From JAABRT01 sp038259155 (GTDB lineage: Bacteria > Gemmatimonadota > Gemmatimonadetes > Gemmatimonadales > Gemmatimonadaceae): a stretch of 64,000 nt of DNA. The stretch covers positions 5,902 to 69,901 of the forward strand of contig JBBSPE010000002.1 of assembly GCA_038259155.1 (NCBI GenBank), read 5' to 3'. Under the pieces are notes generated by a model. The model did no database searches and was not told the DNA's origin. It saw only the letters and a program-made list of their open reading frames with translations. The position numbers were made by a program, and so were the translations under genes. Positions 1 to 8,387 of the stretch are shown here, in pieces (positions within the stretch are counted from its first letter, which is position 1; each line of letters starts with the position of its first letter).

Positions 1-149
1 AGGCTGGACGTGGAGCGGCACCACGCGCCGACGCATCGTACGGCTCCAGAACCAGCGCGATCACGCCAGACTGACTCGTGGAGTAGCGGCGAATCGTTGA
101 GCACCCCCATGTACCCCCTGCGAGGACAGATCAATCGCGGAGCTCACTT

Positions 150-2159
150 GTGAAAAGTGATGAACAACACCGACTCAACCAAGTCGATACACTTGCCGGG
201 GCCCCTTCGATGAACCCCGCGGCGGAATGGCTGGAGACCGACGGCCTCGGTGGGTACGCGATGGGGCGTGCCGATGCTGTGCGCACCCGTCGTTATCACG
301 CGCTGCTGACGGTGGCTCGGACGCCGCCGACCGAACGGTTTACGCTGGTCAGTGGCCTCGATGTCTGGATCGAGACTGCCGACGGTCAGTTTGCGCTGAG
401 CACGCAGCAGTATCATGGTGGCATCGCATCGCCGGATGGTGTGTCGCGCTTGGTAGATTTTTCCGCCGTGCCATGGCCAACGTGGCGATATCGATTGCCG
501 AACGGCGTTGAGGTGACTCAGGAGTTGGTGATGCGGCACGGATCACCCTTGGTGATGCTCGCGTGGCGTCTCATTCGGCCAATGGACGCGCGGTTGGTTG
601 TGCGTCCATTCTTCGCGGTGCGTGATACGCATGCTCTGACGCACGCGAATGACGTGTTTGATTGGCGAGCGACAGTTGAGGGTTCGCGCCTCGATTGGCG
701 ACCGTACCACGGACTGCCGGCCGTCACCGCGATCACGACCGGCTCCTTCACCGCGGATCCACACTGGTATCGTGATTTTGAGTACGAGGAGGAGCGCGCC
801 CGGGGTCTTGACTTCCTGGAGGACCTTGCCTCACCTGGAACGTTCCGGTTTGCGCTGGACGGCCACGACGCGTTGCTCGCGTTTTGCAGCAATACGGAAG
901 GTGCGAGTGCCATCACGATCGATGAGCCTGTCGTGCTGTGGCAAGACGTGACCCAACGCGAGCGCGAGCGGCGCGGCGCATTCGCAACGCCGCTCCACCG
1001 CGCAGCGGATGCGTTCGTCGTGCAACGCGGCGACGGTCGCTCCATTCTTGCCGGCTACCCATGGTTCACCGATTGGGGTCGAGATACCTTCATCTCGCTT
1101 CGGGGGCTCTGTCTCGCAACCGATCGCCATGATGATGCGCACGCCATTCTTCTCGAGTGGGCTCGGCACGTCAGCGCCGGCTTGCTGCCGAATCGGTTCG
1201 CCGACTTTGGCGCAGCACCCGAATACAACTCGGTTGATGCGGCGCTCTGGTATGTGGTGGCGGTTGAACTGTTTCTGCGAGCCACCGAATCAGATGGGTC
1301 GGTGACCAGTCACGAGTTGCAGACACTCGGCGATGCGGTTGGGGCGATTGTCGATGGATACCGTCGGGGGACCAGATACGGAATTCGTGAGGACGAGGAT
1401 GGACTGCTGGCGGCTGGCGTGCCGGGAGTACAACTGACATGGATGGACGCAAAGGTCGGCGACTGGGTTGTCACACCGCGTATCGGCAAGCCTGTCGAAG
1501 TACAGGCGCTCTGGATCAATGCCTTGCATGTCGCGTCTCGCTGGGATGAGACGATGGCTGCGGTCGCTGAACGCGCAACCACCGTGTTTGAAAGTCGCTT
1601 CTGGAATGACGCAACCAACTGCCTGAATGACGTCATCGACGTGAACGGCACGCTCGGACAGATCGATGCCTCAGTGCGCCCGAATCAGTTGCTGGCGGTT
1701 GGAGGTTTGCCGTGGACGGTGATCAGCGGTGCGCGGGCAGGCCTCATTGTGAATCGGGTTGAAGCGGATCTGTGGACCGATGCGGGGGTGCGCTCGTTGG
1801 CACCACACGAAGCGGAATACGTCGGGGTGTATGAGGGGGACGTTCGCCACCGTGATGGTGCATATCATCAGGGCACCGTATGGCCATGGCTCACCGGTGC
1901 GTTCGTGGACGCGTGGGTGCGGGTTCGCGGTGGTAGCACAGCCGCGAAGCGTGCGGCGGCTGGCCGGTTTCTTGCCCCGATGATCGCGCACTACGATCAG
2001 TCTGCGCCGGGCTTTGTAGGCGAGATTGCCGATGGCGATGCGCCGCACACACCGCGCGGCTGCCCATTTCAGGCATGGTCAGTGGGGGAAGCCCTCTGGT
2101 TGCAGGTGGTCGTGTTGCAGAGCGGACGCAAACAGAGTGGCCGCCCCAAGGTGAACTGA
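150..2159 (+). CDS. Amylo-alpha-1,6-glucosidase (glycogen debranching enzyme family)
   Basis: Predicted cytosolic enzyme hydrolysing alpha-1,6 branch points of glycogen or a related glucan. The 669-residue product has the two-part family layout: an N-terminal domain opening with WLETDGLGGYAMG, and an (alpha/alpha)6-barrel C-terminal domain whose signature GYPWFTDWGRDT lies near residue 301. EYNSVDAALW and GTVWPWLTGAF follow, as in GDE_C proteins. The start is a GTG with GGAG about 8 bases upstream; an ATG at 210, just before the conserved domain, is the alternative. It converges with the tal remnant and sits beside glucose-6-phosphate genes and a GH63 enzyme, consistent with glycogen breakdown feeding the sugar-phosphate pool. 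No disruption is visible. Family confidence is high; exact substrate is inferred. Confidence 0.9.
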   Translation: MKSDEQHRLNQVDTLAGAPSMNPAAEWLETDGLGGYAMGRADAVRTRRYHALLTVARTPPTERFTLVSGLDVWIETADGQFALSTQQYHGGIASPDGVSRLVDFSAVPWPTWRYRLPNGVEVTQELVMRHGSPLVMLAWRLIRPMDARLVVRPFFAVRDTHALTHANDVFDWRATVEGSRLDWRPYHGLPAVTAITTGSFTADPHWYRDFEYEEERARGLDFLEDLASPGTFRFALDGHDALLAFCSNTEGASAITIDEPVVLWQDVTQRERERRGAFATPLHRAADAFVVQRGDGRSILAGYPWFTDWGRDTFISLRGLCLATDRHDDAHAILLEWARHVSAGLLPNRFADFGAAPEYNSVDAALWYVVAVELFLRATESDGSVTSHELQTLGDAVGAIVDGYRRGTRYGIREDEDGLLAAGVPGVQLTWMDAKVGDWVVTPRIGKPVEVQALWINALHVASRWDETMAAVAERATTVFESRFWNDATNCLNDVIDVNGTLGQIDASVRPNQLLAVGGLPWTVISGARAGLIVNRVEADLWTDAGVRSLAPHEAEYVGVYEGDVRHRDGAYHQGTVWPWLTGAFVDAWVRVRGGSTAAKRAAAGRFLAPMIAHYDQSAPGFVGEIADGDAPHTPRGCPFQAWSVGEALWLQVVVLQSGRKQSGRPKVN

Positions 2160-2259
2160 TCGAAGCAGACAGCGGGACGCGGGAGCACGGCGGGGTGACT
2201 CACGCTGGTGAGCGCCGCGCCTGCGCCATGTGCGGCGTGCTGACAGGGCGCGTGCCAGC

Positions 2260-2920
2260 GCGTAGCTGGTGCGTCCACATAATACACGTCGGGAAAACTC
2301 GGATTCTTCGTGCCAGTGCTGGCCCACAGCGGTCACTGCCGACGCGCTCCTTTGGCCGCGAGCGCCGCGAACTCCGCGCCGTCGCAAACTTCCGCAAACC
2401 GCACGTACGCAAGTTTTGCGTTGGCAATCGCTGATTTCCCGAGCGTTGCCTACCCTGCGCTTGCCTCGGCCGCACCAGCCGCTAGCTGCGCCTCGAGCAA
2501 GGGGTCCACCACGCCGTCCAGGTGGCTCACGAAGAAACTCGCCACTGACGCGATTTGGTCCAGCTTGCCGCCCGCGGCGGCTCGCTTCTGCAGGCCGGCC
2601 ATATATGCGTCGCTTGCGGCGGCGTAGCGTTCGGGAGAAAAGATGAGCGTCACATTGACGTTGATCCCATCGGCAATCGCCGCCTCAATCGCGCCAAGGC
2701 CCTCCAGCGTAGCGGGGATCTTCACCATCAGATTGGGACGTGCCACCGTTGCCCACAGACGGCGCGCTTCAGCCAATCTGCCGGCCGTGTCGTGCGCCAG
2801 ACGTGGGGAGACTTCGATGCTGACGTAACCATCCTCGCCACCCGTGCGCCCGTACACAGGGAGGAACAGGTCGGCGGACGCCTGAGCCTCACAGGGGACG
2901 TGCGTGAGAGTACGTCGCAT
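2260..2920 (-). pseudogene. tal: Transaldolase remnant (5'-truncated, two in-frame stops)
   Basis: Minus-strand translation gives transaldolase sequence from YVSIEVSPRLAHDT through LMVKIPATLEGLGAIE and NVNVTLIFS to VASFFVSHLDGVVD. It then meets TAG at 2452-2450. The same frame continues as GKSAIANAKLAYVRF, meets TGA at 2335-2333, and resumes as PLWASTGTKNPSF, the conserved family C-terminal motif. Both stops fit C-to-T changes in the coding strand (CAG to TAG, CGA to TGA). The N-terminal part with the first catalytic-barrel strands is missing, and the fragment overlaps the 3' end of pgi in another frame, so a deletion probably joined them. The extreme C-terminus appears to shift frame or fade near 2260. 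It was probably the last gene of the gnd-zwf-tkt-pgi-tal order. The product should be non-functional. Confidence 0.85.
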
Positions 2921-4478
2921 CGGTTGGAGTTGCTCCGCCCGTGCGGCTCAGCCGCTCGTTTGCGGCGAAGTGTTCAAGAATCTTGAACACGGTTTCTGCT
3001 TGACCAGGCACACCTGCGGCAGCCGCGATCTGGTTTGCCGTCTGCGGCGCCGTTGTAGCACGCAAGGCAAGGAGCACCTCCTGTTGAACGTCCAGCACCG
3101 CCGTGGCGGCCTTTTTGCCTGCTTCGACGCCTGGCTGGTGATATGCGTTCACATTCACCAACGACGCGTACAATCCAACGGCGCGCTCGTACAGGGCGAT
3201 CAGCGCACCCACCGAGCGCGGGCTGACATCCGGCAAGGTCAGAGTGATGGATTCACGCGCATTCTGGTGCAGCGCTTCGCGTGTGCCAAGCATGAAGCCC
3301 AGCAGGTAGTCGCCGGATGTCACATTCGGTTCAACCTGCAACGGCGGGCCGTCCTGATCCGTGAGCACTTCGACAAAGGTCACAAAGAAGTTGTGCACGC
3401 CGTCGCGAAGCTGTTGCACGTAGGCATGTTGATCGGTCGACCCCTTGTTGCCGTAGACGGCGATTCCCTGATGCACGATAGCGCCCGACAGATCGCGTTC
3501 CTTTCCAATCGACTCCATGACCAGCTGCTGCAGGTATCGTGAAAAGAGCAACAGACGATCTTTGTATGGCAGCACCACCATATCTTTTGCGCCGCGACCA
3601 TTGCCCGCGTGATGCCACATGAGCGCGAGCAGCGCCGCGGGGTTGCTCGCGACCGTGGTTTGCCGCGTGGCCACGTCCATTGCGCGGGCCCCATCAATCA
3701 GCGCATCGATCTCAATGCCCTGGAGCGCGGCCGGCAGCAAGCCAACGGCGGAGAACAAAGAAGTTCGTCCGCCAACCCAATCCCACATCGGGAACACGTC
3801 GAGCCAGCTGCCTGCCGTCGCAGTCTTGTGCAGCTCGCTGCCCTCACCGGTGACCGCCACCGCGTGCGGTGCGAAACGCAGACCAGCTTTTTGATACGCA
3901 GCGCTGGCCACGAGCATGCCGTTGCGCGTCTCTTTGGTCCCTCCTGATTTGGAGATCACGAGCGTGAGCGTGTTGGCCAGTCGGTCACCGAGGCGCGCAA
4001 TCACGCGCGCCATGCCATCGGGGTCAGTATTGTCGAAAAAATGTGGTTGGAGCCGGTCGGCGTGGGTACCCAGCGCGTCGGCAATAAACTGCGGTCCCAA
4101 CGCCGATCCACCGATTCCGATCACCAGCAGTTGCTCGAAGCGCCCACCACGTTCAGGGCAGATCCTCCCGCCATGCACCGCCGCAACGAACTGGTGAATG
4201 CGTTGCTGGGTGCTGATGATCACGTCAGCCAGCGCTGGCTCCGGAGCCAGTTCGGGAGCACGCAGCCAGTAGTGGCCCACCATGCGTCCTTCATCAGGGT
4301 TTGCGATGGAGCCGCCCTCGAGTGCCTGCATGTCAGCAAATGCGTTGGCCATGGGCGTGGCCATGCGATCCAGAAAGCCGTCGTCGAATCGCATGCGCGA
4401 GATGTCGAGCGAGATGCCAAGCGATTCGATCACGCAGAGATGCGCCCGGTAGCGCTCCCAAAGTTGGAAAGAGTTCAT
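2889..4478 (-). CDS. pgi: Glucose-6-phosphate isomerase
   Basis: Interconverts glucose 6-phosphate and fructose 6-phosphate in the cytosol. The 529-residue product has the first SIS-domain motif VIGIGGSALGPQF, the phosphate-binding SKSGGTKET near residue 175, and GNKGSTDQHAYVQQLRDG near residue 345, all family hallmarks. The start ATG overlaps the stop of the tkt fragment as ATGA and has AAGGAG about 7 bases upstream, so translation was coupled to tkt. The open frame extends 100 codons further upstream, but that part is tkt sequence in another frame. The 3' end overlaps the truncated tal remnant. It appears intact although its neighbours on both sides are broken, which suggests either continued selection or recent decay around it. 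Confidence 0.93.
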   Translation of the reverse strand: MNSFQLWERYRAHLCVIESLGISLDISRMRFDDGFLDRMATPMANAFADMQALEGGSIANPDEGRMVGHYWLRAPELAPEPALADVIISTQQRIHQFVAAVHGGRICPERGGRFEQLLVIGIGGSALGPQFIADALGTHADRLQPHFFDNTDPDGMARVIARLGDRLANTLTLVISKSGGTKETRNGMLVASAAYQKAGLRFAPHAVAVTGEGSELHKTATAGSWLDVFPMWDWVGGRTSLFSAVGLLPAALQGIEIDALIDGARAMDVATRQTTVASNPAALLALMWHHAGNGRGAKDMVVLPYKDRLLLFSRYLQQLVMESIGKERDLSGAIVHQGIAVYGNKGSTDQHAYVQQLRDGVHNFFVTFVEVLTDQDGPPLQVEPNVTSGDYLLGFMLGTREALHQNARESITLTLPDVSPRSVGALIALYERAVGLYASLVNVNAYHQPGVEAGKKAATAVLDVQQEVLLALRATTAPQTANQIAAAAGVPGQAETVFKILEHFAANERLSRTGGATPTDATYSHARPL

Positions 4479-5209
4479 AACAGCTCCTTGGTAGAGGCCA
4501 CCACGGCGTCCGCAGTGAATCCAAACTTCGTGAGTAGTTGGGCGAGCGGTGCCGAGGCGCCGAAGGTGCGCATGCCGACAACGCTCCCCGTGGCTTTCGT
4601 GTACCGCTTCCACCCAAAGGTAGACGCTTGTTCCACGGCAACACGAGCCGTTATCGACGGAGGAAGCACGGCGTTGCGACAATCCTTTGACTGTTTCTCG
4701 AACAGCTCCCAGCAAGGCAGACTCACCACTCGGCTGCGTATACCCTCCGCCAGCAGTCGCTCGTGTGCCTCGACACACAGCGCCACCTCGCTTCCCGTCC
4801 CGATCAGAATCACCTGCGGATCGCCGCCCGGCGCACTGGACAGGACATAGCCTCCACGATGCAGTCTGGCGGCCGACGCATAGCGTTCGCGGTCAAGTGT
4901 CGGCAACGCCTGCCGCGACAGGATCAGCGCCACCGGTTCGTGCCGAAGCGGTACAATGGCACGCCACGCTTCAACGACCTCATTGGCGTCGCCTGGCCGA
5001 AACACGTGCAGCCCCGGGATGGCGCGGAGCGATGCGATTTGCTCCACTGGCTGCTGCGTTGGGCCATCTTTGCCAACGCCGATCGAGTCGTGCGTGTAGA
5101 TGTAGATCACTGGCAGTTCCATCAATGCCGACAGCCGAAGCATAGGCCGCGAATAGTCGCTGAAGACGACGAACTGCGACCCAAAGGCCCGTAGCTTCGG
5201 CAGGGACAT
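4475..5209 (-). pseudogene. tkt: Transketolase C-terminal fragment
   Basis: The frame encodes the middle pyrimidine-binding and C-terminal domains of transketolase: LRAFGSQFVVFSDYSRP, YIYTHDSIGVGKDGPTQQP, LRAIPGLHVFRPGDANE, VILIGTGSEVALCVEAH and a normal C-terminus that stops inside the pgi start (ATGA overlap). The whole N-terminal thiamine-diphosphate-binding domain, roughly 400 residues in the family, is absent. Upstream of 5209 the sequence is a short unassignable stretch and then the zwf fragment. No plausible start or TPP-binding GDG motif remains, so the fragment cannot make an active transketolase. The surviving portion has no internal stop. It is best read as the product of a deletion that removed the 3' half of zwf and the 5' part of tkt together. 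Confidence 0.85.
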
Positions 5210-5330
5210 GACAGATCTCGTTCCACTGACGGATGACACAATCCTCACGGTGGCTGCCAAGCACACTAGCCAACGCCGTATCCAGCAGAAATGCAGCGCC
5301 GACTCTGGGCGGATGTCCGAGCCAGCGCGC
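5210..5330 (-). other. Unassigned deletion scar between zwf and tkt fragments
   Basis: About 120 bases lie between the last recognisable G6PD residues (ENVQITMA) and the first recognisable transketolase residues. In the zwf frame the sequence stays open but no longer resembles G6PD; in the tkt frame it is also unrecognisable. I see no repeat, insertion-sequence end or promoter in it. It is most simply scrambled residue of the deletion joining the two genes. Confidence 0.45.
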
Positions 5331-5882
5331 CGCCATCGTGATCTGCACGTTCTCGACGAACTGTCGATTCCAGATGAGTTCGAGGAACGTGTTGGCGACG
5401 CGGAAAAACACGAGGTTCTGTACGGCTTCTCCTCCGAGACAATGATCAATCCGAAATATCTGATGTTCACCGAAGGAACCATGCAGGATCGCGTTCAAAC
5501 GCTTCGCTGACGTCAGATCGGTTCCGAATGGTTTCTCCAACATCAGCCGGACGTTGGCGTTCTTGTCGCCCCGGCTTGGCTGCTCGATGGCTGTCTCGAA
5601 CAGGGTTTGCGGTACGGCAAAGTAGTGCAAGGGATTCGTCACGTCTCCAAGCGTGTCCTTCAGTCGGTCCACCGTTTCCGGCATCGTGTACTCGCCTTCC
5701 ACGTAACGCATCAGCTGCATGAGTTTGGGAAACGCCACCGGGTATATACCACCGCCGTGCTTGGTCACGTTCTCGCCGGCGCGCCTTTTCAGCGCTTCCA
5801 ATGAACCATCGCGTGCCACGCCAATCACCGGCACGTCAAGCACGCCGGCCTCTACCATGCTTTGCATGGCCGGAAAGATTTG
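5331..5882 (-). pseudogene. zwf: Glucose-6-phosphate 1-dehydrogenase internal fragment
   Basis: This frame encodes a central piece of G6PD: QIFPAMQSMVEAGVLDVPVIG, NPLHYFAVPQTLFET, LMLEKPFGTDL, QIFRIDHCLGGEAVQNL and LIWNRQFVENVQITMA. The piece begins immediately after the gnd stop, so the start codon and the NADP-binding GxTGDLA motif are missing, and the sequence ends before the C-terminal half. The active-site motif normally RIDHYLGKE reads RIDHCLGGE, losing the conserved Lys, and other normally invariant positions are changed as well (WNR context has Leu where Pro is usual). There is no in-frame start, so it is a pseudogene. Intact G6PD is about 480-500 residues; only about 180 remain. Confidence 0.87.
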
Positions 5883-5892
5883 GGTGTGGGTC

Positions 5893-6903
5893 TCATTTTT
5901 TCTCCGAGTGACCGCCGAACCCTGCACGCATCGCCGAGAGGACACGATTCGTATAGTCGGCTTCACCACGTGAGGCGAATCGGGAGAACAACGCCGCCGA
6001 GAGCACCGGTACCGGCACCGCCTCGTCGATGGCCGCCTTGATGGTCCAACGACCCTCGCCGGAATCGGAAACGCGGCCAGCATACTCCGTTAGATCAGGC
6101 GACTTGAGCAGCGCCTGCGCCGTGAGATCAAGCAGCCACGAGGTGATCACGCTTCCGCGGCGCCACAGCTCCGCAATCTGATCGAGCGGGAAGTCATACT
6201 GGTAGTGTTCGGGGTTTCCCAGCGGTGTCGTTTCGGCATCATGCTTCTGATCAGCGCGTCCAATGTTGGCGCTTTGCAGAATGCCCAACCCCTCGGCGTA
6301 CGCTGCCATCATGCCGTATTCGATACCGTTGTGCACCATCTTCACGAAGTGCCCGGCGCCAGCGTGTCCGCAGTGCAGATAGCCATGGTCTGCGGTCCCG
6401 ATGCCGGGTTGGCGACCGGGTGTTGGCGGCGCCGAATCTGTGGGCGGCGCGAGTGATGCAAAGACCGGCTCAAGGTGCGCCACGATCTTCTGTTCGCCGC
6501 CGATCATCTGGCAATAGCCGCGCTCCAGCCCAAACACCCCACCGCTTACGCCCACGTCCACATAGTGCAGCCCGGCAGCGGCGAGCTCCTTCGCGCGACG
6601 GATGTCGTCCACATAGTGGGAGTTTCCACCATCCACGATGATATCGTCTGGTGAGAGGTGCGGAATCAGATCGGCTATGGTCGAGTCAACCACTCCCGCT
6701 GGGACCATCAGCCAGACTACGCGAGGCGTGGAGAGTTCACGTGCCAGATCGGCGAAGGACGCGGCGCCCTCAGCGCCTTCCGCTACCAGCGCTGCCACCG
6801 CGTCGGGCGACCGATCAAAGCCTACTGCCTGGTGGCCGTCCCGCATGAGGCGGCGCACCATGTTGGCGCCCATTCGTCCAAGTCCGACCATACCAATGCG
6901 CAT
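5893..6903 (-). CDS. gnd: 6-phosphogluconate dehydrogenase, decarboxylating (short form)
   Basis: Oxidises 6-phosphogluconate to ribulose 5-phosphate and CO2 in the cytosol. The 336-residue protein has the N-terminal Rossmann motif MVGLGRMGANM, DGGNSHYVDD near residue 100, the substrate motif GVSGGVFGLERGY, and HFVKMVHNGIEYGMM with the catalytic Lys. It ends in FGGHSEKK, a normal family C-terminus. The length fits the short NAD-type GntZ/YqeC subfamily rather than the 470-residue form; coenzyme is inferred. ATG at 6903 is chosen because it is directly followed by the Rossmann strand, and a GGAG lies a little upstream. It is the first gene of the minus-strand set whose next two members, zwf and tkt, are broken. 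Confidence 0.9.
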   Translation of the reverse strand: MRIGMVGLGRMGANMVRRLMRDGHQAVGFDRSPDAVAALVAEGAEGAASFADLARELSTPRVVWLMVPAGVVDSTIADLIPHLSPDDIIVDGGNSHYVDDIRRAKELAAAGLHYVDVGVSGGVFGLERGYCQMIGGEQKIVAHLEPVFASLAPPTDSAPPTPGRQPGIGTADHGYLHCGHAGAGHFVKMVHNGIEYGMMAAYAEGLGILQSANIGRADQKHDAETTPLGNPEHYQYDFPLDQIAELWRRGSVITSWLLDLTAQALLKSPDLTEYAGRVSDSGEGRWTIKAAIDEAVPVPVLSAALFSRFASRGEADYTNRVLSAMRAGFGGHSEKK

Positions 6904-7285
6904 GAGTCCCACTCCGCTGAATTGTTGGTGTTCGTATACCGCCATCGTCGCCGAGGTGACGGTACCGGCAAGTATCATCGCAGCATCTGCTCAATGGTTC
7001 AACACTGCGGGACACGTATCGGCGGTTCTGAGCACTCGTTGCGGGGGGGGCGGGCCTGGCGGCCGTCCGCGCCCTGAGCGTCGCCTCGGCCAACGAGAGT
7101 GCGCCACCAGCCCGGTGAACAGTTCCTGTCCGCCGGTGCAAGTGTGAACTATCCTGTCGCTTCACAGCTAGTCCATCATCTGCTCGCCGGTGGCGTGGCA
7201 CTGCTCCTGAGCGCCCTCCTCTGCCTTTCCGCCAGCCACCGCAGCCGTAGGCCGCTTCTTCCCACAAACCAGCGTCCAGAACACC
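6904..7285. other. Gene-free stretch upstream of gnd and the AhpD-like pseudogene
   Basis: No frame here encodes a recognisable protein. It separates divergent genes (gnd on minus, the AhpD-like remnant on plus), so it should hold or once have held promoters for both. The only conspicuous local feature is a run of G around 7041-7048. Confidence 0.5.
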
Positions 7286-7612
7286 ATGGTCCCTTCGCTG
7301 CCGCCCGAACCCAATCTCGTTGATGTGCTGCGCGCCTTCCCGAGCGCCTGGCCAGCACTGTTTGACGCGCCCGACGCCGTCCTCTGAGCCGAGAGCCCGC
7401 TTGCCATCGGCGAACGCGAGCTCATTGCCGCGCCTGTGTCTGGATTGAACGGTTGCGAGTCCTGCGGGAGTGCGCATACTGTGTATGCGGAGTGCTACGG
7501 TTTCTCGCTGGCGCAGGCGATCCTGAATGCCGGCTGGCCAGAGCAGGCGATGATGGACACCGTCATGGTAGTAGCGCTGTTCAACTTCATGAACCGTATC
7601 GGGCGTACGGGC
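7286..7612 (+). pseudogene. AhpD/CMD-like peroxidase-related protein, nonsense and deletion
   Basis: From ATG 7286 the frame gives VDVLRAFPSAWPALFDAP, then TGA at 7385, then in the same frame SPLAIGERELIAAPVSGLNG, CESCGSAHTVYAE and WPEQAMMDTVMVVALFNFMNR. This is the order of the peroxidase-related AhpD-like family, including the redox CxxC with the downstream His. The TGA replaces a position that is usually Arg, so a CGA-to-TGA change is likely. Between ECYGF and ILNAGW about 30-40 residues of the usual family sequence are missing, and the C-terminus runs out into the tail of the kinase gene on the other strand. Nonsense plus internal and terminal loss argue for a dead gene rather than readthrough. 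Confidence 0.75.
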
Positions 7613-7643
7613 AGCAGCTGGGCATTGTGGTGTAAGCCGGCGG

Positions 7644-8387
7644 TCAGTCTGGCGGCCGTGACGAGCCGTGCGGACGGGCTTCCTCCGAACAGAGTCGAAT
7701 CGCGTCCGCTCCGGCGAGACGAAAGCCACCGAGAAAGGCTTGTGCGTTGGAACCGAGTCGCGATCCGTCCGGCAGCGTCTCGATCTTTGACGCATTGCCG
7801 CCACCAATCACGATGTCCTCCACCAGCAAGGCATCTCGCAGCCGCTGGACCGCGTCGTGCACCCGCTTGTTCCATTTTTTCGGCCCCAGCCGATCGAGGC
7901 CGTCGGCACCGAGATAGTCCTCGAAGGAACGCTTTTTGCGATAGGGCAGTCGAGCAAGTTCGAGTGGGTGCGCGACGTCGTCGAGGATCAAGGCGGAGCC
8001 AAGGCCCGTCCCGAGGCCAAGAAAGAGCATGCGTCCGCCCTCGTAGCTCCCCACAGCCTGCAGCAGCGCATCGTTCACGACCGTGACGGCGCAAGGGAAG
8101 GCATGGCCGAAGTCGAACCCTTTCCATCCCCGCCCCAGGTTTGTCGGCTCCTTCGTGGGTACGTTGCAATTCACCGGTCCCGGAAATCCGATCACCACCG
8201 CGTCGTACTGCCATCCGGCGGCGAGTTGATGAATGGCCTCAACGGCCTGCGCCGCGGTCATCTTGGAGCCGGATTCTACATCGCGTTGCTCCGTCTCACC
8301 GGTCACGAGCATTTTGAGTCGTGAGCCTCCGATGTCGACGACGAGGATCGAGCTGGGAACGCTTGGCAAAGAGTTTTTGTCAGTCAT
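7644..8387 (-). CDS. ROK-family kinase, polyphosphate-glucokinase-like
   Basis: Predicted cytosolic sugar kinase phosphorylating glucose from polyphosphate or ATP. The 247-residue protein has the ROK phosphate-1 motif VDIGGSRLK near residue 17, GFPGPV, VVNDALLQAVGSY, the adenosine/phosphate-2 segment LGLGTGLGSALI, and the C-terminal GGGNASK and AFLGGFRL seen in this ROK subgroup. The start overlaps the stop of the GH63 gene (ATGA), so the two are translationally coupled: the glucosidase would release glucose and this kinase would trap it as glucose 6-phosphate. The C-terminus converges with the AhpD-like remnant, and its last dozen residues are unlike the family. The phosphoryl donor cannot be decided from sequence alone. 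Confidence 0.85.
   Translation of the reverse strand: MTDKNSLPSVPSSILVVDIGGSRLKMLVTGETEQRDVESGSKMTAAQAVEAIHQLAAGWQYDAVVIGFPGPVNCNVPTKEPTNLGRGWKGFDFGHAFPCAVTVVNDALLQAVGSYEGGRMLFLGLGTGLGSALILDDVAHPLELARLPYRKKRSFEDYLGADGLDRLGPKKWNKRVHDAVQRLRDALLVEDIVIGGGNASKIETLPDGSRLGSNAQAFLGGFRLAGADAIRLCSEEARPHGSSRPPD

Noticed and set aside
2260..2920. Translational readthrough or recoding of TGA/TAG in tal
   Set aside because: The gene also lacks its 5' part and its end, and all intact genes in the window use TGA and TAG as normal stops.
2160..7700. Insertion sequence or phage as the cause of gene loss
   Set aside because: I found no transposase, terminal inverted repeats or integrase near the fragments.
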